Origin: Chaetoderma sp. LZ-2023a
Lineage: Eukaryota; Mollusca; Caudofoveata; Chaetodermatida; Chaetodermatidae
Length of the DNA: 64,000 nucleotides
Assembly: GCA_034401795.1 (NCBI GenBank)
Contig: CM067372.1
Span: 21,325,082-21,389,081, forward strand
Reading direction: 5' to 3'
Positions 11,321 to 21,685 of this stretch are shown here, in pieces. The translations under genes were made by a program, and so were the position numbers. Position 1 is the first letter of the stretch. Each line of letters opens with the position of its first letter. Below the pieces are notes generated by a model. That model was not told the origin of the DNA. It was given only the letters and a program-made list of their open reading frames with translations, and did not search any database.

Positions 11321-12930
11321 TTAAAGCCTTCCTGATGACAGCTGTGCTTGCCTGATCTTCATCGGGTGGTTGTTGAACGATTTGAACTTTGCAGCTTGTG
11401 TCAGTGCTTTGCATTCCATACCTTTGCTAAGTGGGGGAATGCCTGCTGTCTGCTCCATTTTTTCTATTGGTGTTGATCTCATTCCACCAGTGATGATGCG
11501 CAGTGCCGGGTTTTGTACTCCGTCGAGGTTCTGTTGATGAGATTTAGCTGCTGTCATCCATGAGCTGGATCTATACTCAAGGTGTGGTCGTACGGCACCT
11601 AGGTAGATGGTCTTGAGGATCGTTTCATTGGCACCGCACTTTGTTCCTACCAGCTTCCTCATGATGTTTAGCTTTCTTCTGGCCTTTCCCTCTGCCTTCT
11701 GGATGTACTCTTTCCATGTTAATCTTCTGTCATAGGTGACTCCCAGGTATGTCTGCTGGTCCTCGTACTCGCGTGGAGTACCGCCCAGTGTCAGATTGCC
11801 AACCTTGGTTTTGGTGGACAGTGAGAATAGCGTGGCTGATGATTTTTCTTTGTTGATGGTAATACACCAGCGATTAGCCCAAGCTGTAATTCTGTCCAAG
11901 GCGAGCTGCATTCTGTACGTGGCAGTCGTTGTGTACTCCTCGGTGCACAAGAGTACGAGGTCATCTGCATAGAGGGCTGCTTGGATCCCATTGGGCAGCT
12001 CTGCTACGATGTCATTAATGAAGAGTATGAACAGAGTTGGTGATAATACTCCGCCTTGTGGTACCCCTTGTCTCAGCAATACATTCTGTCCAGATTGTCC
12101 ATCCACCAGCACCCTAGCTCTGCGATTGTGTAGGTATGACTTGGTCCATCGGAACATGTTGCCACTGATGCCTGTGTGCCGGAGCTTCATGAGGAGGCCA
12201 TTCTTCCACACCTTGTCAAATGGCTTCTGCAGATCGATAAAGGCAGCTAGCATCAGATTCTTGGCTTGAAAAGTGTCCTCTATGACCTGTACAAGATGTG
12301 TTGTTTGATCTTCTGTGCTCCTGTATCGTCTGAAGCCGGCCTGCTCTGAAACCATAATGTTCTCCGACTCCAGGTACCACTGCAACCGCTGGTTGATGAT
12401 GCGCTCCATGGTCTTGCATATGCAGCTTGTAAGACTGATAGGACGGTAGCTCAGCACTTTCGTCTTGTTCTTCCCTTTTTCAGAATAGGAGTCATTCTGG
12501 CTTCCTTCCAGCACTGAGGAACCTCTCTATTGGTCCAACTGAGATTAAAGATGTCTATCAACTTGCGGAGAGATGCATTACCAAGGTGTTGGATCATTTC
12601 ATTCGTAATGCCATCTGGCCCGGGAGATTTCTTCTTCTTCAATTGGCGGATGGCCTTCTTCAGTTCTGCTAAACTAATGTCAACTTTCATTGCATCGTAA
12701 GTGTTGGTGTCTGTTCTTTCCTTTTGCTCTTTTCTAACCTCTTTTTGACGCATTCGTGGTATAGAAATGTTGCTTTCTTTTGCAGATGCCTTTGCGAAGG
12801 CCTCTGCAGCCATCTTTCCCGACAGTGTTTGCCCATCTTCTTCAAGAGTAATCTTCTCTCCCCCGACACCCTCATCATTCAGTGCTTTAGTCAGTCTCCA
12901 TAGTTTTGTGGTGTCTCTCTCCAAATTAAA
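11321..12930 (-). pseudogene. LINE reverse transcriptase domain (broken)
   Basis: The N-terminal half (12924-12451) has KKKKSPGPDGITNEM and the WKEARMTPILKKG fingers motif. The core (12514-11321) has YRPISLTSCICKTMERII, AGFRRYRSTEDQ, AAFIDLQKPFDKVW, GVPQGGVLSPTLFILFIND, and the catalytic ALYADDLVLLC at about 11960-11971, with both aspartates present. TYLGVTYDRRLTW and the thumb region follow. The two halves overlap in different frames, so at least one frameshift separates them. The core frame of nearly 400 codons is long, which suggests a fairly young insertion. Confidence 0.93.
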
Positions 12931-12948
12931 CCCTGCCGTCTTTTCCCT

Positions 12949-13965
12949 CTAGCTTCTTCTTTTGGCCTCCGGCTTGGTCTTTAGATACCTGGCTTTAGTT
13001 TGTTGTAGCGTGAAGTGGTTTTCATGACAGGGATTACCCTCTGCATCTTCTCTGGCCTTGTCTAGTTTATCATGTGCTGCTCGCAGTTCTGTTGTCCAGT
13101 AGGGGTGGTAGTTTTTCCTGAACCCTCGAGGACTCGCATCGTTGGCAGCCTTGATGATACTTGAATTAAATTCCTTGACCACATTGTTGATGTTTCTCCC
13201 TTCTACTGCTATATTTTTGGTAAGCTCATTGGAACGATTGCCAAACAGACTCCAATTTGCCTTTTTGCAGTTCCACCTTGGATGTTGAGGTGAACTTGTC
13301 GAAAATCTTCCAGAAAGAGAGAGGAGGACTGCGCGGTGGTCGCTTCCTCCTAACTGCGATCCGACCACTCTACTGAGGTTTCAGTGAATGTCTTCTGTAC
13401 AAAATGCCAAGTCCGGCGTTGTGGCCGAGTGCCACCGGCGCGAGTAGAAGGTAGGCTTATCTGCTGGATCGTTGACAAGTAAAAGGTGCTTTTCATCTTG
13501 CCATGCTTCAATGTCTTCTCCTCGTTTATCAAGTGTTCTGTGTCCCCAGCTCTGGGACTGGCTATTAAAGTCTCCCGCAATGAGGAAGTGGCAGTCCGGG
13601 ACCTGGATTGTGTCAAGTGAGAGATTCTTGTCATTAGGGCAGTAATAATTGACAATGTCAATCAGAGCGTTGCTGGTTGTTACCTTGATCTTGATATATT
13701 CTGCCTCTTCCATAAAGGTTTCGATCTGGTTGGCGTTCACGCTGTTTCGGACCAAGGTGATCACCCTGCCTTTCTTTCTTCCTCTTCGATCACACCGGAA
13801 AATCTGGTAACCTCTGATCTTAAATGGTTTTCCTGCTTGCAGGTGTGTCTCTTGGATGCAGCAGATATCAATGTTGTTTTCGTACAGGAACTGTTAGAGC
13901 TCTGATTTCTTGTTGGTAACACCTTCTGCGTTACAGTGCATGATGTTGATACGGGGGTTCTCTTT
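12949..13965 (-). pseudogene. LINE AP-endonuclease domain (broken)
   Basis: Reading down the minus strand: INIMHCNAEGV (near 13960), then CCIQETHL, LIAGDFNSQSQSWGH near 13540-13570, TPDLAFC near 13410, and GGSDHRAVLLSL near 13330-13350. These are the expected N, E, D, N and SDH motifs of the exonuclease-endonuclease-phosphatase fold that nicks target DNA for target-primed reverse transcription. An in-frame TAA follows KKSEL near 13893, and the domain is spread over three frames, so it cannot be made as one protein. The segment after SDH (13330-12949) is the usual linker to the reverse transcriptase. Confidence 0.88.
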
Positions 13966-14199
13966 GGGTTTGGTTTTCTCTTTCGGTTGGCCAGTAGCTC
14001 TCCATCCTCGTCCCCTGGCTCCACAAGACGAGTTGATGCGACCTCCAGTAGCTGAGGGTGGGCTCCTTCAGTTGATTCGATCTCTAAGTGTTATTTCATT
14101 GGCGTTGTGCATAATGCTCTGGTTAGCCCCTCCAAATGTCTGGATTGACACCCAGTGGGTTACACCCCTGCGCCACGTTGAGGCCGAGCATATAGTCTT

Positions 14200-15125
14200 A
14201 AACAATTAGTTATTACCAATATAAGCCACAAAAAGTTATAACCAGGCATCACACAACAATTGTCGCCAATTGTCCATAAGCTGTCATCGTCAATATGCCA
14301 GAGAAGATCGCTGGTCGACACCGTCTTGAAGAGGGAGATCAACATGTTCTTCTAAATGCTTTTGATCTAATGTGCAAAAATCCACAATCCATTCTTGATG
14401 TGTTCTCAGTAGATACAGACGTATTCGTTCTCCTAACAGGCCATTACTCTATGCTTCCAAATTCGGAAGAATAGTGAGAGAATCTTAATTCAAGATAATT
14501 ACACGAGGCTGGGTGACTAGAGAGCTGAAGCATTCATTGGTTGGTATGTTTTCAGGGGAACAGACAACACTGGATAATTTGTAGGTAAAGGTGTGTTACA
14601 CCATATAAAAGTATTTTTACAAGCTGATGATGAGATTCCAAAAGTATTTGAACTTAGTATTGAAGTACCAGATTTGATCCTCGTTCTAATGGAGCGGTAG
14701 CGCTATTTGCTTTACAGAACCGGTGACATCAGTGACTGTAGTGTTAGAGAGCTAATGTGGACATTTTTTGCACAGAAAGGCAAAGAAGGCCAACAATTGC
14801 GTCCAACTTTGGGAACATTGATTCCACATACTTTCAAAAGCTCTAGTTTGGAAGTCATCACAAAAGTCTTGTCCAGAATTTCCATCCCCGACACGCTACT
14901 ACTGGGAGTCGGTAGATGACAGCCTCAGTCTGCTGTGTTAATGCCCCAGCTCCAGAGGCTTTGCTAGAGTTTAGGATATGTAACTGTAAGACTGGTTGTA
15001 AGGGCATGGCATGCGGGTACCTTAAGCACTAACCAGCTACCATGTACAGGCATGTGTGGATGTGGAGATGTATGCCAGAACTTGCTTCACGAGATGCCGT
15101 TTGAAACCGATGATGCCGGTTAATA
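14200..15125 (+). pseudogene. 3' part of the decayed AFSGADNTG-type gene
   Basis: The sequence resumes directly after the LINE's 3'-side target duplication with SLKQLVITN. It then gives HRLEEGDQHVLLNAFDLM and FSVDTDVFVLL (14310-14445), AEAFIGWYVFRGTDNTG (near 14530-14575), and VRELMWTFFAQKGKEG (14740-14790). Next come APAPEALLEFRICNCKTGCKG (near 14945-15005) and CTGMCGCGDVCQN (15045-15085). These are the family's DTDV block, its AFSGADNTG block and its cysteine-rich C-terminus. Stops and frame changes between blocks show that it is dead. With 6332-10297 it is one gene split by the LINE. The biochemical role of the family is unknown to me. Confidence 0.72.
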
Positions 15126-15354
15126 TCGATTTAAACATTTGCTGTGGAATCGTATATCGTTATCATCACATGTAGTCGCACCTGTATGTAGTGGAAACGA
15201 CATGGTTCAACAACAACTTCTCACCGAGACAGCGCGTCCTATGCCACAACTCATTTCCTATGGTAAACACGTTTGCAAGACAGATGTTGATTCTTTAATA
15301 TTGGTGGTCTCGTGACAGCCAGTCTTAAAGAAATGCCATATTTTGTCCCGAAGA
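15126..15354. other. Pseudogene 3' flank, nothing recognised
   Basis: Non-coding DNA downstream of the cysteine-rich block, with no repeat match seen in the window. Confidence 0.5.
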
Positions 15355-15585
15355 GCAGGTGTCCGTTATAGGCAGGTTTGACTTAATAGGTAAATTCATG
15401 TGATCAATCTATGTTTTACTATATAGTGGAGAATTTTTCACTCTATAGCGTGATTTCAATTTCGGCTTGGAAGTTTGACAAAAATGTACATAGATGGGAA
15501 TGGATGGCGTTTGCTTCAAATGCCTAGTGTTGTGTAATTGAACGTATTATATACAAACCTGTCTATAGCAGACATCGATGTTAAG
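15355..15585. mobile_element. Candidate small inverted-repeat element (MITE-like)
   Basis: GTCCGTTATAGGCAGGTTTG at about 15359-15378 is matched in inverse orientation by CAAACCTGTCTATAGCAGAC at about 15556-15575, so about 20-bp ends enclose about 200 bp. A single arm of the same type (CCCGTTATAGACAGGTTTGA) occurs near 24534-24553. No coding capacity and no clear target duplication. Confidence 0.5.
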
Positions 15586-16045
15586 GTGGCCACTGTATAG
15601 ACCGGGAGTCACTCTATCACTCATTTACTATGAATCATAGCTTTGGGGACAAATGATGCTAGTCCTTTAAGATGTTTGATCTCAAGTTCTTTTTATATCC
15701 ATCAACTTTTTGTCCCACATGCACGTGTACGCTAGAGACAGGTTTACTGGTGTTAAAGCTTGTCTTCGAACATATACAGCTTGTTTTCAAACATATGCTA
15801 ATATTAGTAAGAAAAATGACAAAGTCATAGCTTGTTTTGATCATGTGTAGTGTGTTAAACTATTATTGTAAAGAATACGATAGTAATATGTGCTGCTCTT
15901 GGTGAACTACGGGGCATTTTAGACTCGAAAACCAAAACGGTGATTGGGGTAGTGAAAGTCCTCTCTACAAACGTGGCAACAATTATATATTATTCAGTAT
16001 AATGTAAATGAACGTAAACCAGCGAGAAAACAGAGTTGGCAAAAT
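15586..16045. other. Intergenic, no gene recognised
   Basis: AT-rich. One short minus-strand frame at 15659-15844 has no recognisable features. No repeats noted. Confidence 0.5.
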
Positions 16046-17017
16046 TTATAAAGTAGATGACAATTGCCTCCTGAGTAAATGGCAGAAAGTGTAAATGATC
16101 TACGGCAGTCGCTTGATTCCTTTCATATATATGTAGACCAATGGAAACTAAAAATTAACATTGAAAAGACTAAAGTTATTGTCTTCGAAAGTACCAAGCG
16201 GTCCGATGATAAACTAAGATTCAATTTAAATGGACAACTGATGGAAATTGTAGACAGCTACACATATTTAGGCGTAATCTACTCCCCCAATTGCCGCCTC
16301 ATGACTGCCCAAAACATGTGGCTGAACAAGCCAGATTGGCACCAAATCGCCGCGCACTTAAATTCGACCTGCCGGTTGACTGCAATTTGAAGCTATTTCA
16401 GAAGACAATCGAACCAACTTTATCATACTGTAGCGAAATTATCGGTATAGAGAAGCGTGATATTTTAGAGAAACGTAAGCTAGGTTTCTTAAGATACGTG
16501 TTGAAAGTAAAATGAAGTACGCCTAAACATATGTTTTACGGAGAGGTGGGCGAAATGCCACTGGAACTACACATCAAAAAGCGCGTGGTAAACTTCTGGT
16601 TAAAGCTAATCTCGGGAAATCGCGCAAATATAGAAACATACAGGTTAATTGGTTACATCGGATTAAGCACACATTAGAAGAGAATGGAATGGGTTATATC
16701 TGGAAAAATAGTTGATATACTGCGTGAACGAAGTAAAATGTTAGATAAAAAAATCTTGAAGACAAATTTAAGCGGAACTGGGAGGGACAGATCGGGAATC
16801 TTGCAAGAGAAAACATAAATCATTGAAGAAAAACCTTCGATTAGAACCATATCTATTCACAGTCGGGGGTAGATACAGAATCTTAGTCACTAAATTCAGA
16901 ACGAATAATCATCACTTACCTATTGAGAAAGGCCGTTGGGAGGGAATCCCAAGAGAGCAATGTATCTGCCAACCATGTGAAAAAATTACATAGCGACGAA
17001 TTCCATTTCATGTTAGC

Positions 17018-17018
<1 letters not shown>
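16046..17018 (+). pseudogene. C-terminal fragment of a second LINE reverse transcriptase
   Basis: VDDNCLL near 16052 is a damaged YADD active site. ESVNDLRQSLDSF, WKLKINIEKTKVIVF (about 16146-16190) and YTYLGVIYSP (16263-16292) follow, then after frame changes DLPVDCNLKLFQKTIEPTLSY, YGEVGEMPLELHIKKRVVNFW and, near 16890-16970, KFRTNNHHLPIEKGRWEGIP. This is the typical thumb-to-C-terminus run of CR1/Jockey-like elements, different from the LINE at 10-14 kb. It stops abruptly at DEFHFML, where a CAA/CAG microsatellite begins. Several stops and frameshifts; an old, dead fragment. Confidence 0.85.
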
Positions 17019-17063
<45 letters not shown>

Positions 17064-17130
17064 TCAACAACAGCAGCAGCAGCAGCAGCAGCAACAACAA
17101 CAACAACGATGATAACAGCAACAACAACTA
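17019..17130. repeat. (CAA)n, (CAG)n and mixed trinucleotide microsatellite
   Basis: A run of CAA triplets, then about eight CAG triplets, then more CAA and imperfect units. It starts exactly where the LINE reading ends. Poly-Thr/Ala and Val/Ala frames across it are artefacts. Confidence 0.96.
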
Positions 17131-17239
17131 GAATGCACAGTCGATGGCATGCCATCACAAATCCCCACGCACTCACCACTTCGAGCTTTACCCTCACTTT
17201 AACCCAAAACACAAAACACAATAAATTCCTTGAAATGTA

Positions 17240-18050
17240 GTTCATAGTAATTATCCCAAAAGTTTCAAATTTCTACCTGAAATGGTGTGCGAAGAGTTGC
17301 GTTACAATCGAATGGTGCTCAGTTTTGACCTTTTGACTCCGACCCTACCCTCAGTTTGACCGAAGATCAAAATAATTCCTTGTAATGTAGTCTACTACTC
17401 ATGGGCTTCAAAATGATATGTGACATGGCCACCTGTGGATACATTTAATTTTTTACCCACATTCCCCACCCATTGAGCCCACCCCTGGGGGTGGGGGTGG
17501 GGTGGCTAAAACAAAATTTCGAAGTGCCATGCACATCCCTCATCATATGTGTAATCATACCCAAAGTTTCAAGCTTCTATGTGAAATCGTCTAGGAGGAG
17601 TTGTGTTACAAATCGATTGGCGGCCACTTTTGACCCCCGCCCCCACCCGCAGTCTAACCCAAGATCAAAATAATTCCTTGTACTGTAGTCTACTAATCAT
17701 TGGCTTGAAAATGACAAGCTTGAAAAAATTTTTTACCCCACATTTCCCACCCCCTGGGGTCATACACAGATTCCAAAAGTGTCATGCACACCCCTGTACA
17801 GCCATCCCCAAAATTTCAAGTTTCTACTTGAAATGGTCTAGGAGGAGTTGCATTACAATCGATAATTACTGGCCAACCTTGACCTTTTGACCCCCTGGGC
17901 CCAGCCCTGGATTTCAGAACAAAATTCCAAAAGTGTCATGCACATTCTTGCCCATAGGTATAATCATCCCCAAGGTTTCGCGTTTCTATCTTAAACGGTC
18001 TAGAAGGAGATACGGTACAATCGATAAATGCACAGACGGGTCGCATCACA
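17240..18050 (+). repeat. Degenerate tandem repeat, four diverged units
   Basis: A phrase of the type GTTTCAAGTTTCTACYTGAA, then GTCTAGGAGGAGTTGYGTTACA and TTTTGACC, recurs at about 17260, 17564, 17812 and 17972. The spacings are unequal (about 304, 248 and 160 bp), so the units have suffered deletions. AAGATCAAAATAATTCCTTG recurs at 17364 and 17661 in the same register. The style matches dispersed non-coding repeats of marine invertebrates. No gene. Confidence 0.75.
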
Positions 18051-18330
18051 TAATCCGCATCTTTTCTTCGAAAAGCGTGAGAACAATAACGATAACAACA
18101 ACACGATACACTAATGATAATAAGAACAATTGAAATGGTGATTATATATAGATTAATTAATTGTGCCAACAATAATGCATACCGGAACTGACTATTGCTA
18201 TTAATATTAACATATATGCACTCGGCCAAAAATAGGAAACACTGTAACCGCCCCCATTTATCAGTGTATAGTGATCTGGTAAATATGGGTGTAAAATAAA
18301 TACAATAGAACAACAGCAATCCCAAAGCAA
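18051..18330. other. Intergenic, nothing recognised
   Basis: AT-rich with a short AACAAYAACG-rich patch near 18080-18110. No coding evidence. Confidence 0.5.
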
Positions 18331-18374
18331 TCATAAAGGATCGTAATCAGGCGAGACTCTCCCTTCTTATATTC

Positions 18375-18770
18375 CAGAGTTCTGGCCAAAATGTATATTC
18401 CGGCATGCACTTTGCGACCCCGTGACCTAGATATTGGATGTTTTGCAATGAAACTAATTAAACTTCTAGCCATGTAGAATATGAATGGATACGACAATTT
18501 TGTGATTCTGTCTACTTGCGTTTCCAATTTATGGATTAAAATGTGTATATCGGGAGGCACTTAGTGACCCAGTGACCTAGATATTGACAGTTTAACCATC
18601 GATAAATTTTTTTTTTATCTAACCATCTATAATATAAATCGATATGCCAAATTTGGTGATTCTACCTTCTCGGACTCAGAAAATATCGCGCGGATAAACA
18701 GACAAACAAACAAAATGACAGACAAACAAACAGACAAACAGACGGCACCAACCACAATACACACACCGGT
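18375..18770 (+). repeat. Two-unit ~150-bp repeat with a GACAAACA-rich tail
   Basis: GTGACCTAGATATTG occurs at 18422 and 18572, a 150-bp offset. The surrounding text matches as well: ATGTATATTCCGGCATGCAC versus ATGTGTATATCGGGAGGCAC, and TTTGTGATTCTGTC versus TTTGGTGATTCTACC. Unit 2 ends in AACAGACAAACAAACA repeats at 18695-18742. This is a dispersed-repeat architecture, with a related scrap at 6165-6210. Confidence 0.75.
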
Positions 18771-18861
18771 ATTTGGCGGCGGGACTAATGAATGGTCATC
18801 TAGGATGATTAAAAAACAAATATAGATATGCTTTAACTCCGCCCGTGAAAACCTAATCATT

Positions 18862-19245
18862 GGACCTTTCCGGGTTTAGCTATGCCCCGCCAATCTCTAG
18901 CTAAGCTCCAGCCACACATCGCTCGTGTTGGGATAGATCCATCTCTGAACATCCTGACTATCAATTTCCAAAAAGATACATAGGTAAGCTGTTGAATATT
19001 TTGAAACTAATTTGACTGTGTGCTGTTGCTGCCTTAGGCAGCAACTGTGCCCAGTTAAATTAGTTTCAAAATATTCAACAGCATGTTTATTAAATGGCAA
19101 AGATTTACAAAGACATGCAATTCATACAACGTGTCGGGCTGAGCTTTGATGACGGTCAATATGGACCCCTTTGTGACGTAATGATTGTGTCGTCATCAAA
19201 CACGCGCCGAGCTAATTATGACGTCATACGAGGTCAGATGATGGA
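18862..19245 (+). mobile_element. Foldback family A, copy A1
   Basis: The left part has TTTAGCTATGCCCCGCC and TAGCTAAGCTCCAGCC. The centre (18988-19083) is a nearly perfect hairpin with arms of about 46 nt around a 3-nt loop: GTTGAATATTTTGAAACTAA on one side and TTAGTTTCAAAATATTCAAC on the other, with TTGCTGCC and GGCAGCAA at the tip. The right part runs through GGCAAAGA and ATGCAATTCATACAA and ends in a CRE palindrome TGACGTCA (about 19219). At least five full or partial copies share this order. No coding capacity; the transposition mechanism is unknown. Confidence 0.8.
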
Positions 19246-19329
19246 TGAATACTCTTGAAACGTGAATTAATGGCCAGACTTGCAGGACAGACTTGCCAAA
19301 ACGGCCTCTGCGCCCCTTTGCAGATCAAG

Positions 19330-19396
19330 ATCATCTGGCCAGTCATTCCAGTGGAGAATCCTCAAATACGCTTCTCTTGACATGCAAATGGACTCA
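19330..19396 (+). mobile_element. Foldback family B, right-arm remnant B5
   Basis: GGCCAGTCATTCCAGTGG, then CTTCTCTTG and ATGCAAATGGAC match the right hairpin arm of family B (compare 22502-22562). The left arm is missing, so this is a degraded remnant. Confidence 0.6.
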
Positions 19397-19690
19397 TACT
19401 AAGCAATGGTGCTGCTGAAGAATATTCATTGCAGGACATAGATTTTGGTCCTAAGCTTAAGTACGTAGTATTCTCCTGACCTACAAGTATTAAAATCTTC
19501 TTACAAATTTTGACCATTAAAGGGTTAATTGGCATAAATAACCTTTAGAGCTTCGCGGTGCTATCGGTACACGCAGGGTTACATGTAGTTATTGGTGGAT
19601 TTCATTCTGTCATGATATCCACCGCTTATCTACTTTGAATGTAATGCTTAGCGAGTGATGATGTCCACTACACTAAGTAACAACACCATC
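19397..19690. other. Intergenic, nothing recognised
   Basis: About 290 bp without coding evidence or recognised repeat. Confidence 0.5.
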
Positions 19691-19703
19691 ACCATCAAGG
19701 CCA

Positions 19704-20056
19704 TTAATAACACTCCGCCGCTATGTCACCAGCATAACAGTCCGCCACTAGGTTACCAGCATAACACTCCGCCACTAAGTTACCAGCATAACACTCCTCC
19801 ACTAGGTTACCAGCATAACACTCCACCACTAAGTCACCAGCATAACACTCCGCCACTAGGTCACCAGCATAACACTCCGCCACTAGGTCACCAGCATAAC
19901 ACTCCGCCACTAGGTCACCAGCATAATACTCCGACACTAGGTCACCAGCATAACACTCCGCCACTAGGTCACCAGCATAACACTTCGCCATTAGGTCACC
20001 AGCATAACACTCCGCCACTAGGTCACCAGCATAGCACTCCGCCACTAGGTTACCAG
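19704..20056. repeat. 27-bp minisatellite array 3 (about 13 copies)
   Basis: The unit core is CACCAGCATAACACTCCGCC with ACTAGGT completing 27 bp; TCACCAGCAT at 19861 and 19888 fixes the period. A plus frame at 19655-20110 reads as HQHNTPPLG repeats and a minus frame is equally open, so coding is not supported. The first units (TATGTCACC, TTACC variants) are more diverged than the middle. Confidence 0.96.
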
Positions 20057-20151
20057 AATATCCAGTATATTAATGGATCAGTATCCTCAGTTGATAACAA
20101 GTCAAACTAGATGACACTTACAGAAATAACTAAATCTGCGATCTCTGCTCA

Positions 20152-20389
20152 TTAACACTAATGATTAAATTTTGTCAAAAAATCTAAATATTTGCTTATT
20201 GAATGCCCATTTGCAGGCCAAGCGAAGCCTATTTTTGAAAATTTACCACTGAAATGCCTGGCTCGGTTACCGAGCCAGTCATTTCAGTGGTAAATTTTCA
20301 AGAAATAGACTTCACTTGGCCTGCACATGGACATTTCTCAAGAGCACTGCAGAGGCCGGTTTTGGCCGGCTTCGTCATGAACGGGTTAA
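20152..20389 (+). mobile_element. Foldback family B, copy B2 (piggyBac-like MITE, TTAA ends)
   Basis: TTAA lies at both ends (20152-20155 and 20386-20389). The right terminus in complement reads TTAACCCGTTCATGACGAAG, the CCC-after-TTAA form typical of piggyBac elements. The central hairpin at 20201-20337 has arms of about 65 nt meeting at CTCGGTTACCGAG. About 238 bp, non-coding. The piggyBac relation is inferred from ends and target only. Confidence 0.75.
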
Positions 20390-20399
20390 GGAACAGTAT

Positions 20400-21275
20400 A
20401 AGGCCTCTTCTTATATACCCATCGAATATGTCTGGTGCTGATCCGATAATAGGTCTAGGTGTAATCGCAGTTCAAAGATCCATAGTTGCAATTCCCATAG
20501 GCTTACATTGGGATCGAAAAATCAGATTTCTCTAAAACTGATAGAGTTTACCACTAAAAGTCCACTTTTGAACCTAAAGGATAAAATATGGTGTCTTCTA
20601 ACCCGCTCTTTGACGTTCTATGAGGAAAGGGAGGTTACTTATGCCAAACATGAAAGTTGGACATTTTGACCCGCGAATGGCCTTGACCACAAGAGAGTTA
20701 TTAAAATTGTCATTGAAAATTATTTGGATCTCTCAATGATCTAGAATCTGACCAGGTTTGAAGAGTATCGGAATAAAGCCCTAGGAGAAAACGAAGTTCA
20801 ACTATTGCTCCCATAGGTTTACTATGGGGGATATGTGGCTCGGAAAATGCTGATTTCTCGAAAATTATTGGATTGAGCCTCTTCAAAATTGATAGGAAAT
20901 CAAGTCTGTATAGGAGCTATAAGATCAAGTTTCAAGTCTTGTAGTTATCCGATCAAATCTCTAGGTGTAGTCGTAGTTCAAAGATCAATCCTGAAAATCC
21001 CCATTCATTCCCTATGTGGCCATATTCAATGCAATGGCAGCCAAAGGTCAAAGGTCAAGGCCACCTTTTAGGCGGGCAGACATCTTCAGGGCCCAAAAGG
21101 TAACATCCTACCCAAGTATGGTAGTGACCTGATCAAAACTCTAGTTGTAGAAGCGCACGATTACAGCCTGCGCAGCAGCAGTTGGCCAAGTTTGGAGTAG
21201 ATCGGATGAAAACTGTAGGAGGAAATACGGTCCACACTTTTTAACCGAGAATAAAGAAAGAAAGAAGGAAGAAAG
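20400..21275 (+). repeat. Degenerate ~180-330-bp spaced repeat block with GAAA tail
   Basis: Variants of a phrase like GATC-AAANCTCTAGGTGTAG with CAGTTCAAAGATC recur at about 20452, 20782, 20961 and 21132. CCCATAGGYTTAC occurs at 20496 and 20810. The block ends in ATAAAGAAAGAAAGAAGGAA (21251-21270), a simple-sequence tail like that of retroposed elements. The ACTGTAGGAGGAAATACGGT phrase at 21206 echoes the repeats at 17.2-18.0 kb. No gene. Confidence 0.65.
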
Positions 21276-21487
21276 ATCCTGAGTGATTTTAATAATCGGT
21301 GATTGCATCGCAGATTTATTATCAATATTTTATGTGCTAAAATTATGGCAGAAGTTGAGAGGGGTTAACGGAATGATTCTCCATTAATAATTATTTTTAG
21401 AAGTATCAGCGGATGGAATTTCGCAGAAAAAGAATTATTTTTAAAGATTTTTTGAACTACTAGTAAAGATTCCTTCTGATTTGCTGG

Positions 21488-21685
21488 TTAAAACCGAGAC
21501 GGCCAGTGCAGGGATCTCGGGGGAATGCCAATTTGCACACCAAGAGAATACTATTTTTATCCTTGCCACTGGAATGCTTTGCTCGATATCCGAGACAGCC
21601 ATTCCAGCGGTAACTTCCACAAAACAGTCTTCTCTTGGCCGGCAAATGGACATTCAATAAACACATATTTAATTCTCGAATTTAG
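21488..21685 (-). mobile_element. Foldback family B, copy B3 (inverted orientation)
   Basis: The hairpin at 21523-21655 has left arm GAATGCCAATTTGCAC and right arm with CTTCTCTTGGCCGGCAAATG, joined at TCGATATCCGAG. TTAA at 21488-21491 followed by GACGGCCAGTGCAGGGATC matches the right end of B1 and B2 in complement, so this copy lies in the opposite direction. The distal end near 21684 is degraded. Confidence 0.65.

Larger units (their letters stand above)
10305..14192 (-). mobile_element. RNase-H-bearing non-LTR retrotransposon (I/Jockey-type LINE), about 3.9 kb
   Basis: On the minus strand the order is AP-endonuclease, reverse transcriptase, RNase H, a CCHC-like tail and a GAAAAGAAGAAGAAG 3' end. 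The 7-bp word TAGTCTT flanks it at 10298-10304 and 14193-14199. Removing one copy plus the LINE restores a continuous pseudogene reading (LISL then KQLVITN), which is strong evidence for the exact target duplication. The endonuclease starts almost at the 5' end and no ORF1 is seen, so the copy is probably 5'-truncated. Several frameshifts and at least one stop make it dead. RNase H after RT places it among I-like or Jockey-like clades; the exact clade is unresolved. Confidence 0.9.

Noticed and set aside
16916-17245. Poly-Thr/Ala and poly-Val proteins
   Set aside because: They cross a CAA/CAG microsatellite; the real coding remnant there is the LINE fragment on the plus strand.
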